Shown here: piece after piece, positions 37,191 through 46,008 of the stretch | Position numbering within the stretch: position 1 is the first letter of the stretch | Layout: each line of letters starts with the position of its first letter | Origin: Desulfocapsa sp. | Lineage (GTDB): Bacteria; Desulfobacterota; Desulfobulbia; Desulfobulbales; Desulfocapsaceae | Assembly: GCA_013792135.1 (NCBI GenBank) | Contig: VMSP01000171.1 | Location: 1-64,000 of the forward strand | DNA: 64,000 nt | Reading direction: 5' to 3' | Program-made: the position numbers and the translations under genes | The notes under the pieces: model-generated | Databases searched by the model: none | Told to the model about the DNA's origin: nothing | The model's input: only the letters and a program-made list of their open reading frames with translations

Positions 37191-39737
37191 TCAGCGCTGC
37201 CACAGGATTCGTGCATCTTCCAATGGAATAGCCACGCCGTCGCAGTGCGGTATCACTCGTGCCGTATAGTCTGCAGCTGGGCGGGCCGCAGAAACAGACA
37301 CGCTGTAGAGATAGCCTCCTGACGCGCCGACCAGCGGGCGAACATACGTCATCTCCTGGTGTATCGCTGCGCCGCCACTTATTCCATCGGCATAAAGCTC
37401 TACCCGTATTGCCTGAGGAGCAAGCTCATTGAGATAGACCTGAACCTCAAAGAGGAGCTGGTCGTCCTTGGTCTCCACCTTCTGTTCGCCGAAGCGCAGA
37501 TTCGGCCAGTTCTGGGCAATGGCCCGCTGCCAATTTACTACTTCTGTGCCTTTTGCCCCTTTGTCTAAAGCGCGCTTACGATAGGCGTCTGCAGCCGGGA
37601 GGTAATGTTGCTCCGTGTATTCACGCACCGCACGATCGGCAGAGAATTGTGGTGTCAACCGCGCCATGCTTTCCCGCATCCGCGCCACCCAGGCCGTGGG
37701 AATGCCGCGCTCGTCACGGGTATAAAACTCCGGGATTACCTCCTTCTCAAGCAGGGTGTAGAGTGCCTCGGCTTCCACAGCGTCCCAGGCCGGATCATGG
37801 TCATGCTCCTGCCCATCCCCCAAGGCCCATCCCACTTCAGGCGTGTAGGCTTCCGCCCACCAGCCGTCCAATTCCGAGAGGTTGATGCCACCATTGACAA
37901 GCACCTTCATGCCGCTCGTTCCACACGCCTCCCAGGGTCGCCGCGGCGTATTGATCCAGACATCCACTCCCTGCACCAGATGTTCTGTAATCAACATATC
38001 ATAGTCGCTCAGGAAAATAATGTGCGCGCGGGTCTTCGCCTGACGGATGAAATCTATCCATTCATGAATCAGAGCCTGCCCTGCCAGGTCTGCTGGATGG
38101 GCCTTGCCGGCAAGGATGAGTTGCACTGGTCGTTGCGGGTTGCTTAACAGACCAAGCAGTCGTTCAGGATCGTGCAGCAGCAGGTTCGGTCTCTTGTAGG
38201 CCGCAAAGCGGCGGGCAAAGCCCAGTGTCAACGTGTTGGGATCAAAGAGATATTTTGCCGCCTCAATCGCCTCGGGGGACGCGCCGGAGATAGCCAGTTG
38301 CCGGGACAATCTCTCACGAGCAAACTCAACAAGAGACTTACTGGCAGCGATGCGAAATTGCCACAGGGTGACATCGGAGACGCAACGGATATCATGCTCA
38401 AGGGTTTTTGTCATCCCCAGCCAGCGATCCTGTCCACAGGCTTCCGCCCACAGGTCATCGGCCGGGGCCGAATCCCAACTCCGCATGTGGACTCCGTTGG
38501 TCACGTGCCCTATGGGCACTTCATCCTGAGGCCAGTGCGGAAAAAGAAGCTGAAAGATGTCCCGGCTGACTTTCCCATGCAGTTGGCTCACGCCATTAAC
38601 AGCCCCGCTGCCGCGGATCGCCAGATAGGCCATGTTGAAACTCTCCGCCGGATCGTTTGGGTTTCGACGGCCAAGGGCCAGCAGGTCGTGGAGTGGTATA
38701 CCGAGCTTCTGTTCGGCATACCACCCGAGGTATTGTTCAATGAGGGCCGGAGAAAAACGGTCAAAGCCGGCAGTCACTGCCGTATGGGTGGTGAAGAGGT
38801 TTCCGGCTCTGGTTGCGGCCAGCGCGACTTCGAAGGGCTGCCCGGTCTCTTGCATGAAACTGCGGGCGCGTTCCAGCACGGCAAAGGCCGCGTGTCCTTC
38901 ATTCAGATGACAGACTTCCGGCTGGATGCCAAGCGCACGAAGCAGCCGCCAGCCGCCGATGCCAAGGAGCATTTCCTGTTTGATGCGCAGCTCCGGCCCG
39001 CCGCCATACAGCTCGCTGGTAATGCCGCGATGAGCCGGGAAGTTCGCCGCGTCATTGCTGTCCAGCAGGTAAAGCTTGACCCGACCGACCTGGACCTGCC
39101 AGGCACGCAGCCAGACCGAATAACCAGGTAAATCGATCTCCAGCCGCAACCACTCGCCGTTCCCCTGGCGCAAAGGGGTTATCGGCAACTGTCCGGGATC
39201 GTTATAGGGGAAGAGGGCCTGTTGCATCCCATCCTTGTCGATCACCTGGCGGAAATAACCTTGCTGGTACAGCAACCCCACGCCAACCACCGGCACCCCC
39301 ATATCGCTGGCGGCTTTGAGCTGATCACCAGCTACATTGCCAAGCCCGCCAGAGTAGATGGGCAAGGCTTCACTTAACATGAATTCCATGCTGAAATAGG
39401 CGATGCAGGTCAGGGAACTCTGCGGATGATTCTGCTGAAACCACGCAGGCGTCCCTGTCACTTCGCGTATGGACTGCACCAGGCCGTCAACGTTTTTACG
39501 AAAAACGGGATCGGCCAGCACGTGTTCGATCCGATCGCGCGAGACCGTCTGCAGAACAACCCAAGGGTTATGCGTGATCTCCCACAGCTTAGGATCAAGC
39601 TGCCGCCATACTTCATCGGTAGCATGATTCCACGACCAGTGCATATCCAGAGCCAGCTCGGCAAGGGAATTAAAGCCTTCAATTTCCGTGGGGAGAAGAT
39701 TGTAGAGGGGATGGCTGACACGGGTTTGATCTGTCAT
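37191..39737 (-). CDS. alpha-glucan (glycogen) phosphorylase, GT35
   Basis: Releases glucose-1-phosphate from glycogen or maltodextrin with a PLP cofactor. The 848-aa protein is of the bacterial/archaeal alpha-glucan phosphorylase type: SMEFMLSEALPIYSGGLGNV near residue 117, VCHLNEGHAAF, and the PLP-binding region RPWEACGTSGMKVLVNGG with the Schiff-base Lys. It ends with an extra C-terminal domain of about 100 residues (from LRFGEQKVETKDDQL), as in that subgroup. It lies directly upstream of the ATPase operon on the same strand and shares its GC-rich composition. No other glycogen gene is present in the window. Confidence 0.94.
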   Translation of the reverse strand: MTDQTRVSHPLYNLLPTEIEGFNSLAELALDMHWSWNHATDEVWRQLDPKLWEITHNPWVVLQTVSRDRIEHVLADPVFRKNVDGLVQSIREVTGTPAWFQQNHPQSSLTCIAYFSMEFMLSEALPIYSGGLGNVAGDQLKAASDMGVPVVGVGLLYQQGYFRQVIDKDGMQQALFPYNDPGQLPITPLRQGNGEWLRLEIDLPGYSVWLRAWQVQVGRVKLYLLDSNDAANFPAHRGITSELYGGGPELRIKQEMLLGIGGWRLLRALGIQPEVCHLNEGHAAFAVLERARSFMQETGQPFEVALAATRAGNLFTTHTAVTAGFDRFSPALIEQYLGWYAEQKLGIPLHDLLALGRRNPNDPAESFNMAYLAIRGSGAVNGVSQLHGKVSRDIFQLLFPHWPQDEVPIGHVTNGVHMRSWDSAPADDLWAEACGQDRWLGMTKTLEHDIRCVSDVTLWQFRIAASKSLVEFARERLSRQLAISGASPEAIEAAKYLFDPNTLTLGFARRFAAYKRPNLLLHDPERLLGLLSNPQRPVQLILAGKAHPADLAGQALIHEWIDFIRQAKTRAHIIFLSDYDMLITEHLVQGVDVWINTPRRPWEACGTSGMKVLVNGGINLSELDGWWAEAYTPEVGWALGDGQEHDHDPAWDAVEAEALYTLLEKEVIPEFYTRDERGIPTAWVARMRESMARLTPQFSADRAVREYTEQHYLPAADAYRKRALDKGAKGTEVVNWQRAIAQNWPNLRFGEQKVETKDDQLLFEVQVYLNELAPQAIRVELYADGISGGAAIHQEMTYVRPLVGASGGYLYSVSVSAARPAADYTARVIPHCDGVAIPLEDARILWQR

Positions 39738-40294
39738 AGTTGCCTCAGTTTCAGTTGTCTAGAAATTGAGATCACAATGCCTCCTCAATAGGAGACATTG
39801 TGATAGGTCTCAAGAGACTTAATTTTCCCGCTTCTGAAGAATATCCAGCGCGAGTATCACTGATAAGTCCGTTCTTCTATGATCGGTTTGCTCCTTGATC
39901 ATCAACCGGGAAATAAAGCCATTCAAACTATATCGGCCCTTCTAGTCGCTCGGTAGACGGAATTTTAAATAATATGGATTGCGGCGCTCTTGTTACTGTA
40001 ACAAGGAAAGTAACAAGGAAATACTCTCAGAGAGTATTTCCTTAAAGTCTGTGATAACCAGTGTCACGCCACCATACAATGCGCCTGTAATAGCTGATCA
40101 GAGCGACTTCAAGCAGGTGTCGGAGGTTTTTTTTGATCAGAAATAATAATGTGTTCAGCTTATCTGTTTTTATTCTATTTCTGTAGTATAGGCAAGGCCT
40201 GACGAATATAGTTTATTAGACCAGTTCTTGGGCAGAGTATGAACTGTCAATTGCTCACTGAGTAACTTGTTTGTTGGTAAGGTAGCCACCATAT
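39738..40294. other. 557-base intergenic region upstream of the phosphorylase gene
   Basis: No gene is seen. It is AT-rich compared with the phosphorylase/ATPase block, so the compositional boundary falls near here. A cluster of symmetric motifs at 39989-40043 is listed separately. A weak inverted repeat (CAGTTC facing GAACTG) lies near 40221-40248. The region also forms the 3' flank of the DUF3786 gene. Confidence 0.4.
39989..40043. promoter_or_regulatory. cluster of palindromes and a 12-bp direct repeat
   Basis: CTTGTTAC-T-GTAACAAG (39989-40005) is a perfect 8-bp inverted repeat. GTAACAAGGAAA then occurs twice in tandem (39998-40009 and 40010-40021). A perfect 13-bp inverted repeat follows, AAGGAAATACTCT (40015-40027) with AGAGTATTTCCTT (40031-40043). 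Possible roles are operator sites for the phosphorylase promoter or a terminator-like hairpin; there is no T-run. No regulator is identified. Confidence 0.45.
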
Positions 40295-41113
40295 TCAAAA
40301 CAACTTTCCCTCTCTGCTGTGTGAGACGATAAGCTGACGAAACATTTCGACAATACCGCGGGAAAGCAGGGTGATGGAGTGGGCATTGATATTCTGTGCG
40401 GCAGAACGGTCGACCAGGATATTTAACTCTGAGGGAAAGCCTTCTTCTGCTTGCCAGTAATTAATCAGAAAAGGAACTTTGGGCAGGGGCATAATCAACA
40501 GGGAATGATCCGCACCGCCAGTTGCGGTCATTACTTGTGCGCCAAAAAGAAAAAACATCTCAAAAACCAGTTCACTGTGGGCGTCTGTCAGTTGTCGAAG
40601 CGACTCTTCGCAACGATGAGTAAAATATTGACTCCATTCAGCGGCACCGGGAAGTTCGCCAAAGGGAACCCAATCATTTTTCGGTTCTATGCCCTGACAT
40701 TCCAGAACATAGTGCAGTATGGGTACATAGAGCCAGTGATTGACGTGGCAGCTGGAGGTCATTTCCCCGATGGGGCTAATAAAAAAGTGCCTTCCCAGGC
40801 AGTTGATGGCCAGGTTTCCGTTTGTTAACTGGGCACCAATGCGTGGGGCAACATGGTTAAAATTAAGGTGGCGCACTTCCTGTTGTAGTTTGTTGATTAC
40901 TTCTTTGTGTTCATCGTCCATGGAACGTCGTCTGACAATCCTGGAGCTTAATTGTTCGACAATATTCTTATCCAGATAGGGACATCCCGTCAGGTTTTTC
41001 ATGCCCTGAATTACCGATGCGGCAAAGGCTATGCATGAAGGGACACCACAGTGACCGCAGTTTGTTTTGGGTAGTGCCTTGTAGATCTCCAAGGGGTTTT
41101 TTATGTTAGTCAT
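40295..41113 (-). CDS. Fe-S domain + DUF3786 protein
   Basis: About 272 aa. The N-terminal 50 residues hold Cys19, Cys22, Cys27 and Cys44 (CGHCGVPSC ... GC), the Cx2Cx4Cx16C spacing of the 4Fe-4S domain found in RnfB and corrinoid/Fe-S proteins. The rest is a DUF3786 domain of unknown function (HFFISPIGEMTSSCHVNHWL, PLPKVPFLINYW). It is probably cytoplasmic. I start at ATG 41113, eight bases inside the motA end; GTG 41119 is also possible. The overlap says it is co-translated with the motor genes, an unusual partner. Confidence 0.83.
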   Translation of the reverse strand: MTNIKNPLEIYKALPKTNCGHCGVPSCIAFAASVIQGMKNLTGCPYLDKNIVEQLSSRIVRRRSMDDEHKEVINKLQQEVRHLNFNHVAPRIGAQLTNGNLAINCLGRHFFISPIGEMTSSCHVNHWLYVPILHYVLECQGIEPKNDWVPFGELPGAAEWSQYFTHRCEESLRQLTDAHSELVFEMFFLFGAQVMTATGGADHSLLIMPLPKVPFLINYWQAEEGFPSELNILVDRSAAQNINAHSITLLSRGIVEMFRQLIVSHSREGKLF

Positions 41114-41939
41114 GAACACGTGGCCCTTCTTCTGTCTCTTCCCGAATGTTGAAACGCTCCTTGATTTTTCGATACGACACCAGCTTCTCGACTCTTTCAG
41201 AGGGGGTGAGGAAGGATTCCAGTTTGGTCTTGAGAATGACAGAGTTCATCTCCGAATCAATGGCGATGACGCCTTCCATGATGATTTTCTGCAGGAGCAG
41301 TTCATGGTTGGTTCGCTCCCGCAGATTTGCAGCAAAAGGAAGAAAAAAATAATTGGAAAAAAGGATGCCGTAAAGAGTGGAGGTCAGGGCCACGGGGATG
41401 GCCTTCAGGATAATGGAGGTGTCACCAATGCCACCAAGCATGGAAACAAGGCCGATTACTGAACCAATAATGCCAAAGGCCGGAAAGAAATCGGCAATGG
41501 TGCGCAGGATGCGTTCTGAATCCTCACGCCGCAGTTTAAAAAAATACATCTCAGTACTTAAAATGTCACGGATTTGGCTGCTGTGAAAGCCATCTACCAG
41601 ACAACCAAGGGCACGGCGGAGAAAAAGAATGGATGTCTCGTTCTCTTTTTCCTGCAGGGATAGAATACCTTCTATCCTCGACTTGATTGAAAGGTCGATG
41701 AGGATCTCGATGATTTCTGTTTCTTTCTTTATCTCTGTGGTGTATGCGGTCCGCATCACTTTGGCCACAATTTTCAGTTGTTCCATTCGAAAACTGATCA
41801 GGGTTGAGGCGAAGGTCCCGCCAAAGACGATAAGTAGTCCTGAAACATTAAAATAGAGGCTTATATTGCCATTGATGGAGAAACCCAGAATGAAAAGGGC
41901 AGTGCAGAGAAACAAGCCGATAAGGTTTTTATTTTTCAT
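41106..41939 (-). CDS. motA: flagellar motor stator protein MotA
   Basis: Inner-membrane stator subunit, 277 aa with four predicted helices (about residues 7-22, 28-48, 150-170 and 185-205). FPAFGIIGSVIGLVSMLGG and IPVALTSTLYGILFSNYFFLP carry the two conserved prolines of ion-channel function, and the large loop between helices 2 and 3 contains basic residues for FliG contact. It follows motB (reverse of the usual motA-motB order) after 151 bases containing repeat copy D. Its end overlaps the DUF3786 gene. Confidence 0.92.
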   Translation of the reverse strand: MKNKNLIGLFLCTALFILGFSINGNISLYFNVSGLLIVFGGTFASTLISFRMEQLKIVAKVMRTAYTTEIKKETEIIEILIDLSIKSRIEGILSLQEKENETSILFLRRALGCLVDGFHSSQIRDILSTEMYFFKLRREDSERILRTIADFFPAFGIIGSVIGLVSMLGGIGDTSIILKAIPVALTSTLYGILFSNYFFLPFAANLRERTNHELLLQKIIMEGVIAIDSEMNSVILKTKLESFLTPSERVEKLVSYRKIKERFNIREETEEGPRVHD

Positions 41940-42004
41940 TGACCGGAACTCATTATGTAAAAGATATTCAGAGTTGAACGCTGATTTATGGCTCTACAGG
42001 CCAT

Positions 42005-42112
42005 TTAAGGCGTTGTGAAAAAATAACATGGCCAATTGAAGAGTCGGAACGGCATAAGGGTCCGTAAAGAAATGTGGATAAAAGGTCAAGTTATTTCTTG
42101 ACGGCCTCTAAG
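42005..42112 (-). repeat. bipartite hairpin repeat, copy D
   Basis: Read on the minus strand, hairpin 1 runs from GAGGCCGTCAAGAAATAAC to ATTTCTTTACGGACCC, then TTATGCCGTT, and hairpin 2 ends GTTATTTTTTCACAACGCC. Its first arm encodes the last residues of MotB (EAVKK and the stop), so it lies partly inside the coding region. It separates motB from motA. Confidence 0.78.
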
Positions 42113-43230
42113 TCTTCAGAACTGGCCTGTGCTGCTGGTGGCAGCTTTTTTGAAATAATAATTTCAACTCGACGGTTGCTGGCCCTGTTTTCCGCATTAG
42201 TATTTGGTTTTACCGGACGAAACGAAGAATAGCCACTGACCACAAATTGATTGGGATTCATGTTTGTTTCTTCAATGAGAAAACGGGCAACCCTGCTGGC
42301 TCTGGCCACTGAGAGTTCCCAATTGGTGTTGAAACGTTCTGAATGCATTGGAAGATTGTCGGTGTGGCCAATAACATTAATCATGTAAGGGGTCTGCTTA
42401 ATAGCGGTTGCGATTTTTTGCAGAGACTCTTTGGCTGCCTGTGAAAGGTCAGCCTTGCCGGTATTAAAAAGGAGATCACCGGTCAGGATGATACGCATGG
42501 TGTTATCAGGGATAAGATCAATAGAAGCAAATTTTTTGAGATTGTTTTCACTCAATGCCTGTTGGCTGAGGTCGTAGATGGCGTCAAGGGGGGCCGCAGG
42601 TGTCTGCGTATTTGTCATATCAGGGTCTTGGAGTGAAACCTTGTCCGGCGGCATGACAGGTTTGGATTCCGATGTCGAAACTTGGCTGTCATGAATGTCG
42701 ATTTTTGTGTGAGTCTCTGTCTTCGCAACCTTACCAAGGACGTCAGATCTGGAAAGTCTCTTTTCTTCTTCCGGGGTCATGGCCTCCCCGGTCACTGCTT
42801 CCACTCTTTTTATGGTTCCGGCAGTAATAAAGGGAATCCCTTGATTGATGGGTGGAAATGGCAGAGACGCATTGTTGCCAAGGCTGTTGATATCTATAGC
42901 GTCGGTGGTTGATCCACCAACAATTTCAGGCTTTTTTTTGACCAGAAAATTTTCATGGGCCGATTGATAGACAAACATAGTGAGAAAAAGGATGAACATG
43001 GTCATCATCAGATCTGACCAGGCAATGGACCAGTGAACTGCCTTGGGGCTCCTTGAACGATAAAAGGTGTCATCAACCAGAAAATCCATATCTCGAAACC
43101 TGTTGTCGAGAGGAGGGGTGGGGGAGGATATGCTCGTGGATTTTGAATCCACAGGGCTTAAAGGCGATTGCTTTTCCTGTTCCGGAACAACTGTTTGGTC
43201 AGATCCTTCAGAGGGGAGGTCTTCAGTCAT
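42091..43230 (-). CDS. motB: flagellar motor stator protein MotB (OmpA-family)
   Basis: A 379-aa stator subunit. One membrane helix near residues 66-90 contains the proton/ion-carrying Asp in IAWSDLMMTMFILFLTMF. A long periplasmic linker leads to a C-terminal OmpA-like peptidoglycan-binding domain (from about residue 245), with INVIGHTDNLPMH, NWELSVARASRVARFL and NRRVEIII. The 65 cytoplasmic N-terminal residues are longer than usual and Ser/Pro-rich. Gene order is motB then motA. The last five codons and stop fall in repeat copy D. Confidence 0.92.
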   Translation of the reverse strand: MTEDLPSEGSDQTVVPEQEKQSPLSPVDSKSTSISSPTPPLDNRFRDMDFLVDDTFYRSRSPKAVHWSIAWSDLMMTMFILFLTMFVYQSAHENFLVKKKPEIVGGSTTDAIDINSLGNNASLPFPPINQGIPFITAGTIKRVEAVTGEAMTPEEEKRLSRSDVLGKVAKTETHTKIDIHDSQVSTSESKPVMPPDKVSLQDPDMTNTQTPAAPLDAIYDLSQQALSENNLKKFASIDLIPDNTMRIILTGDLLFNTGKADLSQAAKESLQKIATAIKQTPYMINVIGHTDNLPMHSERFNTNWELSVARASRVARFLIEETNMNPNQFVVSGYSSFRPVKPNTNAENRASNRRVEIIISKKLPPAAQASSEDLEAVKK

Positions 43231-43356
43231 GTTTATACGAGCTGTATTTAATTGTAGTTTTGGCCGCTGGTAAAGGATTGTTTTTTCTCTTTGTCATATC
43301 GGAAATCATGGTGAAGAACAAAAGAAAAATGTCCAATGTCTGTAATGGTAGAGGTT

Positions 43357-43520
43357 TTGGGGCCAGTTAAGAAATAACCTGGCCTTTTTATGATTATTTT
43401 TTTTACGCAGGCCAGGGGATGGCCCAGTGTCGAAGGCACCATGTGGACGGCGCAGTAGCGACTGGCCCCCGATGCCGCTCTGGTAATTTAGTTGGTCATA
43501 TTTTTTTACAGCGGCTAAAT
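43357..43520 (+). repeat. bipartite hairpin repeat, copy E (expanded middle)
   Basis: GGGGCCAGTTAAGAAATAACC (43359-43379) and the downstream TTTTTTTTACGCAGGCC segment form the first hairpin. A GATGCCGCT ... TTTTTTTACAGCGGCTAAAT unit ending at 43520 forms the second. About 55 additional GC-rich bases lie between them, making this copy longer than the others. It fills most of the 302-base gap between motB and the isomerase gene; no gene is seen in that gap. Confidence 0.6.
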
Positions 43521-43532
43521 GATTAATCCAAT

Positions 43533-44339
43533 TCAAATCCCAGTAAAGAGTTCAGTCTCTTCCAGATAGGCAAAGGCCTGCCATAGGTCTTCCCGGCTGT
43601 GGGGTTCCAGGGTAATGAGTGGATGAAGGTCATGGTGACGCAGGAACTGGAAAAGACCGAGGAAATCAAACTTTCCACGTCCTGGCGCCAGATGCTGGTC
43701 ACGCTCGCCATGATTGTCGTGTAGATGTAGTTGACCCAACCAGGGTGAGAGAGTTGGCAGCCACTCCTGCCAGGAAGAGTGGGAAAAACTTAACAGATGG
43801 CCGACATCAAGACAGAATCCGGCATAGGGTGAGTTGAGCTGTGTCAGAATAGCCTTATGGGTGGCGGGCGATTTCTCATAGGTATTTTCAAGCATGATCG
43901 GCACGTTATGTTTGGTGGCCGTTTGCAAAACTTCTTGCCAGGTGGCAAGGGCGGTAGTTGTCCACTCTCCTGATTTGTATCCTTGTTTATTTTCCTCAAA
44001 CTGGAGATGACAGACAATAGAGCGCGGTCGAAAGACTTCAAGAAGCCTGAAGGCACGCCGTAATTTTTCGCGACTGGCTGCCAGGATATAAGGGTCCAAG
44101 GCACCGGGAGCCAGATCAAAAAATGGGGCATGGAGGGTACAATCAAGTTTGTGTTTTTGGAGAATTTCGGCGATACGCCTGAATTCGTTTGGATCTTCAT
44201 CGTAAAGGCAGGTGCCTTCCAGGCCAATTTCAGGTTGGATTCTGTGTTCAATAAAGAAATCCAGGTATTCTGTTTTCAGTGTCTGCCAAGGGGCGTTGAC
44301 AAAACATCTTTGAGTGATTTCTTTATTTAGAGGCTTCAT
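43533..44339 (-). CDS. sugar phosphate isomerase/epimerase-like TIM-barrel protein
   Basis: A 268-aa protein of the xylose-isomerase-like (AP endonuclease 2) superfamily. Metal-site elements include HAPFFDLAPGALD, CHLQFEE, MLENTYE, CLDVGHLL and LHLHDNHGERDQHL, with acids and histidines in the expected barrel strands. The substrate is unknown. The start ATG overlaps the preceding lipoprotein stop by four bases (ATGA), so it is the last member of the Mla/Pqi-like operon. A link to lipid transport is not established. Confidence 0.85.
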   Translation of the reverse strand: MKPLNKEITQRCFVNAPWQTLKTEYLDFFIEHRIQPEIGLEGTCLYDEDPNEFRRIAEILQKHKLDCTLHAPFFDLAPGALDPYILAASREKLRRAFRLLEVFRPRSIVCHLQFEENKQGYKSGEWTTTALATWQEVLQTATKHNVPIMLENTYEKSPATHKAILTQLNSPYAGFCLDVGHLLSFSHSSWQEWLPTLSPWLGQLHLHDNHGERDQHLAPGRGKFDFLGLFQFLRHHDLHPLITLEPHSREDLWQAFAYLEETELFTGI

Positions 44340-44968
44340 TTTTTTGTCCGGGGATCTTCTGTCTTGTTCATTTTTTCTGAGGAGATGGCTGCTTCTGCAA
44401 TCTCCTGGCTAAGGAGGGTGAGGCCCTGACTCAAGGCCGTTGCCAGAGACTCATAGCTGTCATCGGCAAGCGGCACATGGAGCAGGGATGAATGCGCCTT
44501 TATAATTGATTTATCCTGCAGGTCAAAGAGGAGCCAGCGAGCTTCAATGGTGGCGGTCTTATCTTCTGAGCCCTCAAATCTGAGAATGTCAATGGCTGCC
44601 CTTCTTCCCTCAATGCCAGCTATTGTTACAGGATAAGGATAGACCGGAGAGGGCTTGAGCAGACTTCCCACATCAGCCACCAGTTGATTGCTGATCATCT
44701 CTGTCAGATCTCCCGCCCATTCCCGGCCGGGAATCGTGTCAATACGAGTTGCTCCATACCGTTTGACCATCCTTGGCTGGTCAAGATAGCTTGCCACCTT
44801 CACTGGTCCGATCAAGATAGTCATGGGTCTAACCTGTTGAGGCAGGGCTTGGATGGATGGCGCTGAACTCAGGGTGTATTGTTGCACAGATTTTGCCTGA
44901 AAACAGCCGCTCAAGGTCCCGAGGAGGCTGCAGGTCAGGAAGATGGATAGAAAAGGATTTGTTTTCAT
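44336..44968 (-). CDS. ABC-type transport auxiliary lipoprotein (PqiC family)
   Basis: A 210-aa lipoprotein with lipobox TLSGC at about residues 18-22. The mature part has the PqiC/DUF330 pattern (YTLSS near the start, ILIGPVKVASYLDQPRMVKR, and a long Ala/Leu-rich C-terminal helix). It is probably anchored in the outer membrane and works with the adjacent MCE protein in lipid transport between membranes. Four-base overlaps exist at both ends, showing tight coupling. Confidence 0.88.
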   Translation of the reverse strand: MKTNPFLSIFLTCSLLGTLSGCFQAKSVQQYTLSSAPSIQALPQQVRPMTILIGPVKVASYLDQPRMVKRYGATRIDTIPGREWAGDLTEMISNQLVADVGSLLKPSPVYPYPVTIAGIEGRRAAIDILRFEGSEDKTATIEARWLLFDLQDKSIIKAHSSLLHVPLADDSYESLATALSQGLTLLSQEIAEAAISSEKMNKTEDPRTKK

Positions 44969-46008
44969 TTGGAAGATTCTTCCCCTTGTTCTGTTCCAAA
45001 GAGAAGCCTTTGGGGGTTGCGATCGAGAGATTCCGTCAAGAGGCGAATAGACTTTGCAGCTTTGCCCAGTTCAATGATACTCTCGGTCAGTTGATAATGG
45101 AGTGGGGAGTCGATCCCGGTGGATTGTTCCAGATTAGTCATGAGTGTCTCGATAGCCTGCATGGCTACGCCGACATCCCCTGTGGTAGAGTTCATCGTGG
45201 TGAAAAATGGTTCAACCTGACCGTCAATATGTCCAATCATCTGATTGGAACTGTCTGAGAGTTGGGAAAACTTGTCAAGGCTGGTGTCGAGTTTGTTTAT
45301 TACTGGTAACAGATTTTCGTCAACTTTGGCGAGGATGGAATGAAAACGGTCCAGGCTGGTAAAAAAGAGAGCAAGCTTTTCTTGGGAGGTTTTCGAGTTC
45401 AAGGCCTGCTCCAGGCTGGTACTCATCTTTTCCAGGGCATCCATAGTGCTTGAGAATTTAACTGCCAGCTCTTGAAAATTAAGGGATTGCATTGCCTGGG
45501 TCATCTGCTGCATTTCGGAAGGGACCGTTGGAATCTCCAGGTACTTTCCACCCTTGTCATGATAGATCGCCTTGCTGTCTTCTTGAATCGACAAATCAAT
45601 ATAAAGCTTGCCGGTGAGCAGACTTTGTGATTTCAGAGAAGCTCTCAGGCCACGGTCGCACATTGTTTTTAGAAAGGTATTGATATCATGGTTTGTCTCT
45701 TTTTTGTCTTTTCCTTCAACCTTGATAATATTGGTGGGATTAAGGCTGATCAGTACCGGTACTATGATCTGGAAGGTGTCAGCGTTGATATCAATTTGGA
45801 TCTCCTTTACCTCGCCAATGGTAATGCCCCGATAAGCGACAGGGGCGCCGACGTTCAGCCCCTGCAAAGAACCTTCAAAGTAGACGATGGCTGTATTTTT
45901 GTTGCTGAAAAATTTACCACCGCCAAAAACTACGATTCCAGTTACCAGAAGCAGAAATGATAAGACGACAAAGGCACCAATTCGGGTGGAATTTGCTTTT
46001 TTGCTCAT
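44965..46008 (-). CDS. MCE-domain lipid-transport protein (MlaD/PqiB-like)
   Basis: A 347-aa periplasmic protein with one N-terminal membrane helix (about residues 10-30). A single MCE domain follows (about 38-120: VYFEGSLQGLNVGAPVAYRGI), then a long helical region (from about 170) expected to form a hexameric tunnel as in PqiB/LetB-type proteins. It should shuttle phospholipids across the periplasm. It overlaps both its upstream ATPase gene and downstream lipoprotein gene by four bases. Confidence 0.9.
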   Translation of the reverse strand: MSKKANSTRIGAFVVLSFLLLVTGIVVFGGGKFFSNKNTAIVYFEGSLQGLNVGAPVAYRGITIGEVKEIQIDINADTFQIIVPVLISLNPTNIIKVEGKDKKETNHDINTFLKTMCDRGLRASLKSQSLLTGKLYIDLSIQEDSKAIYHDKGGKYLEIPTVPSEMQQMTQAMQSLNFQELAVKFSSTMDALEKMSTSLEQALNSKTSQEKLALFFTSLDRFHSILAKVDENLLPVINKLDTSLDKFSQLSDSSNQMIGHIDGQVEPFFTTMNSTTGDVGVAMQAIETLMTNLEQSTGIDSPLHYQLTESIIELGKAAKSIRLLTESLDRNPQRLLFGTEQGEESSK

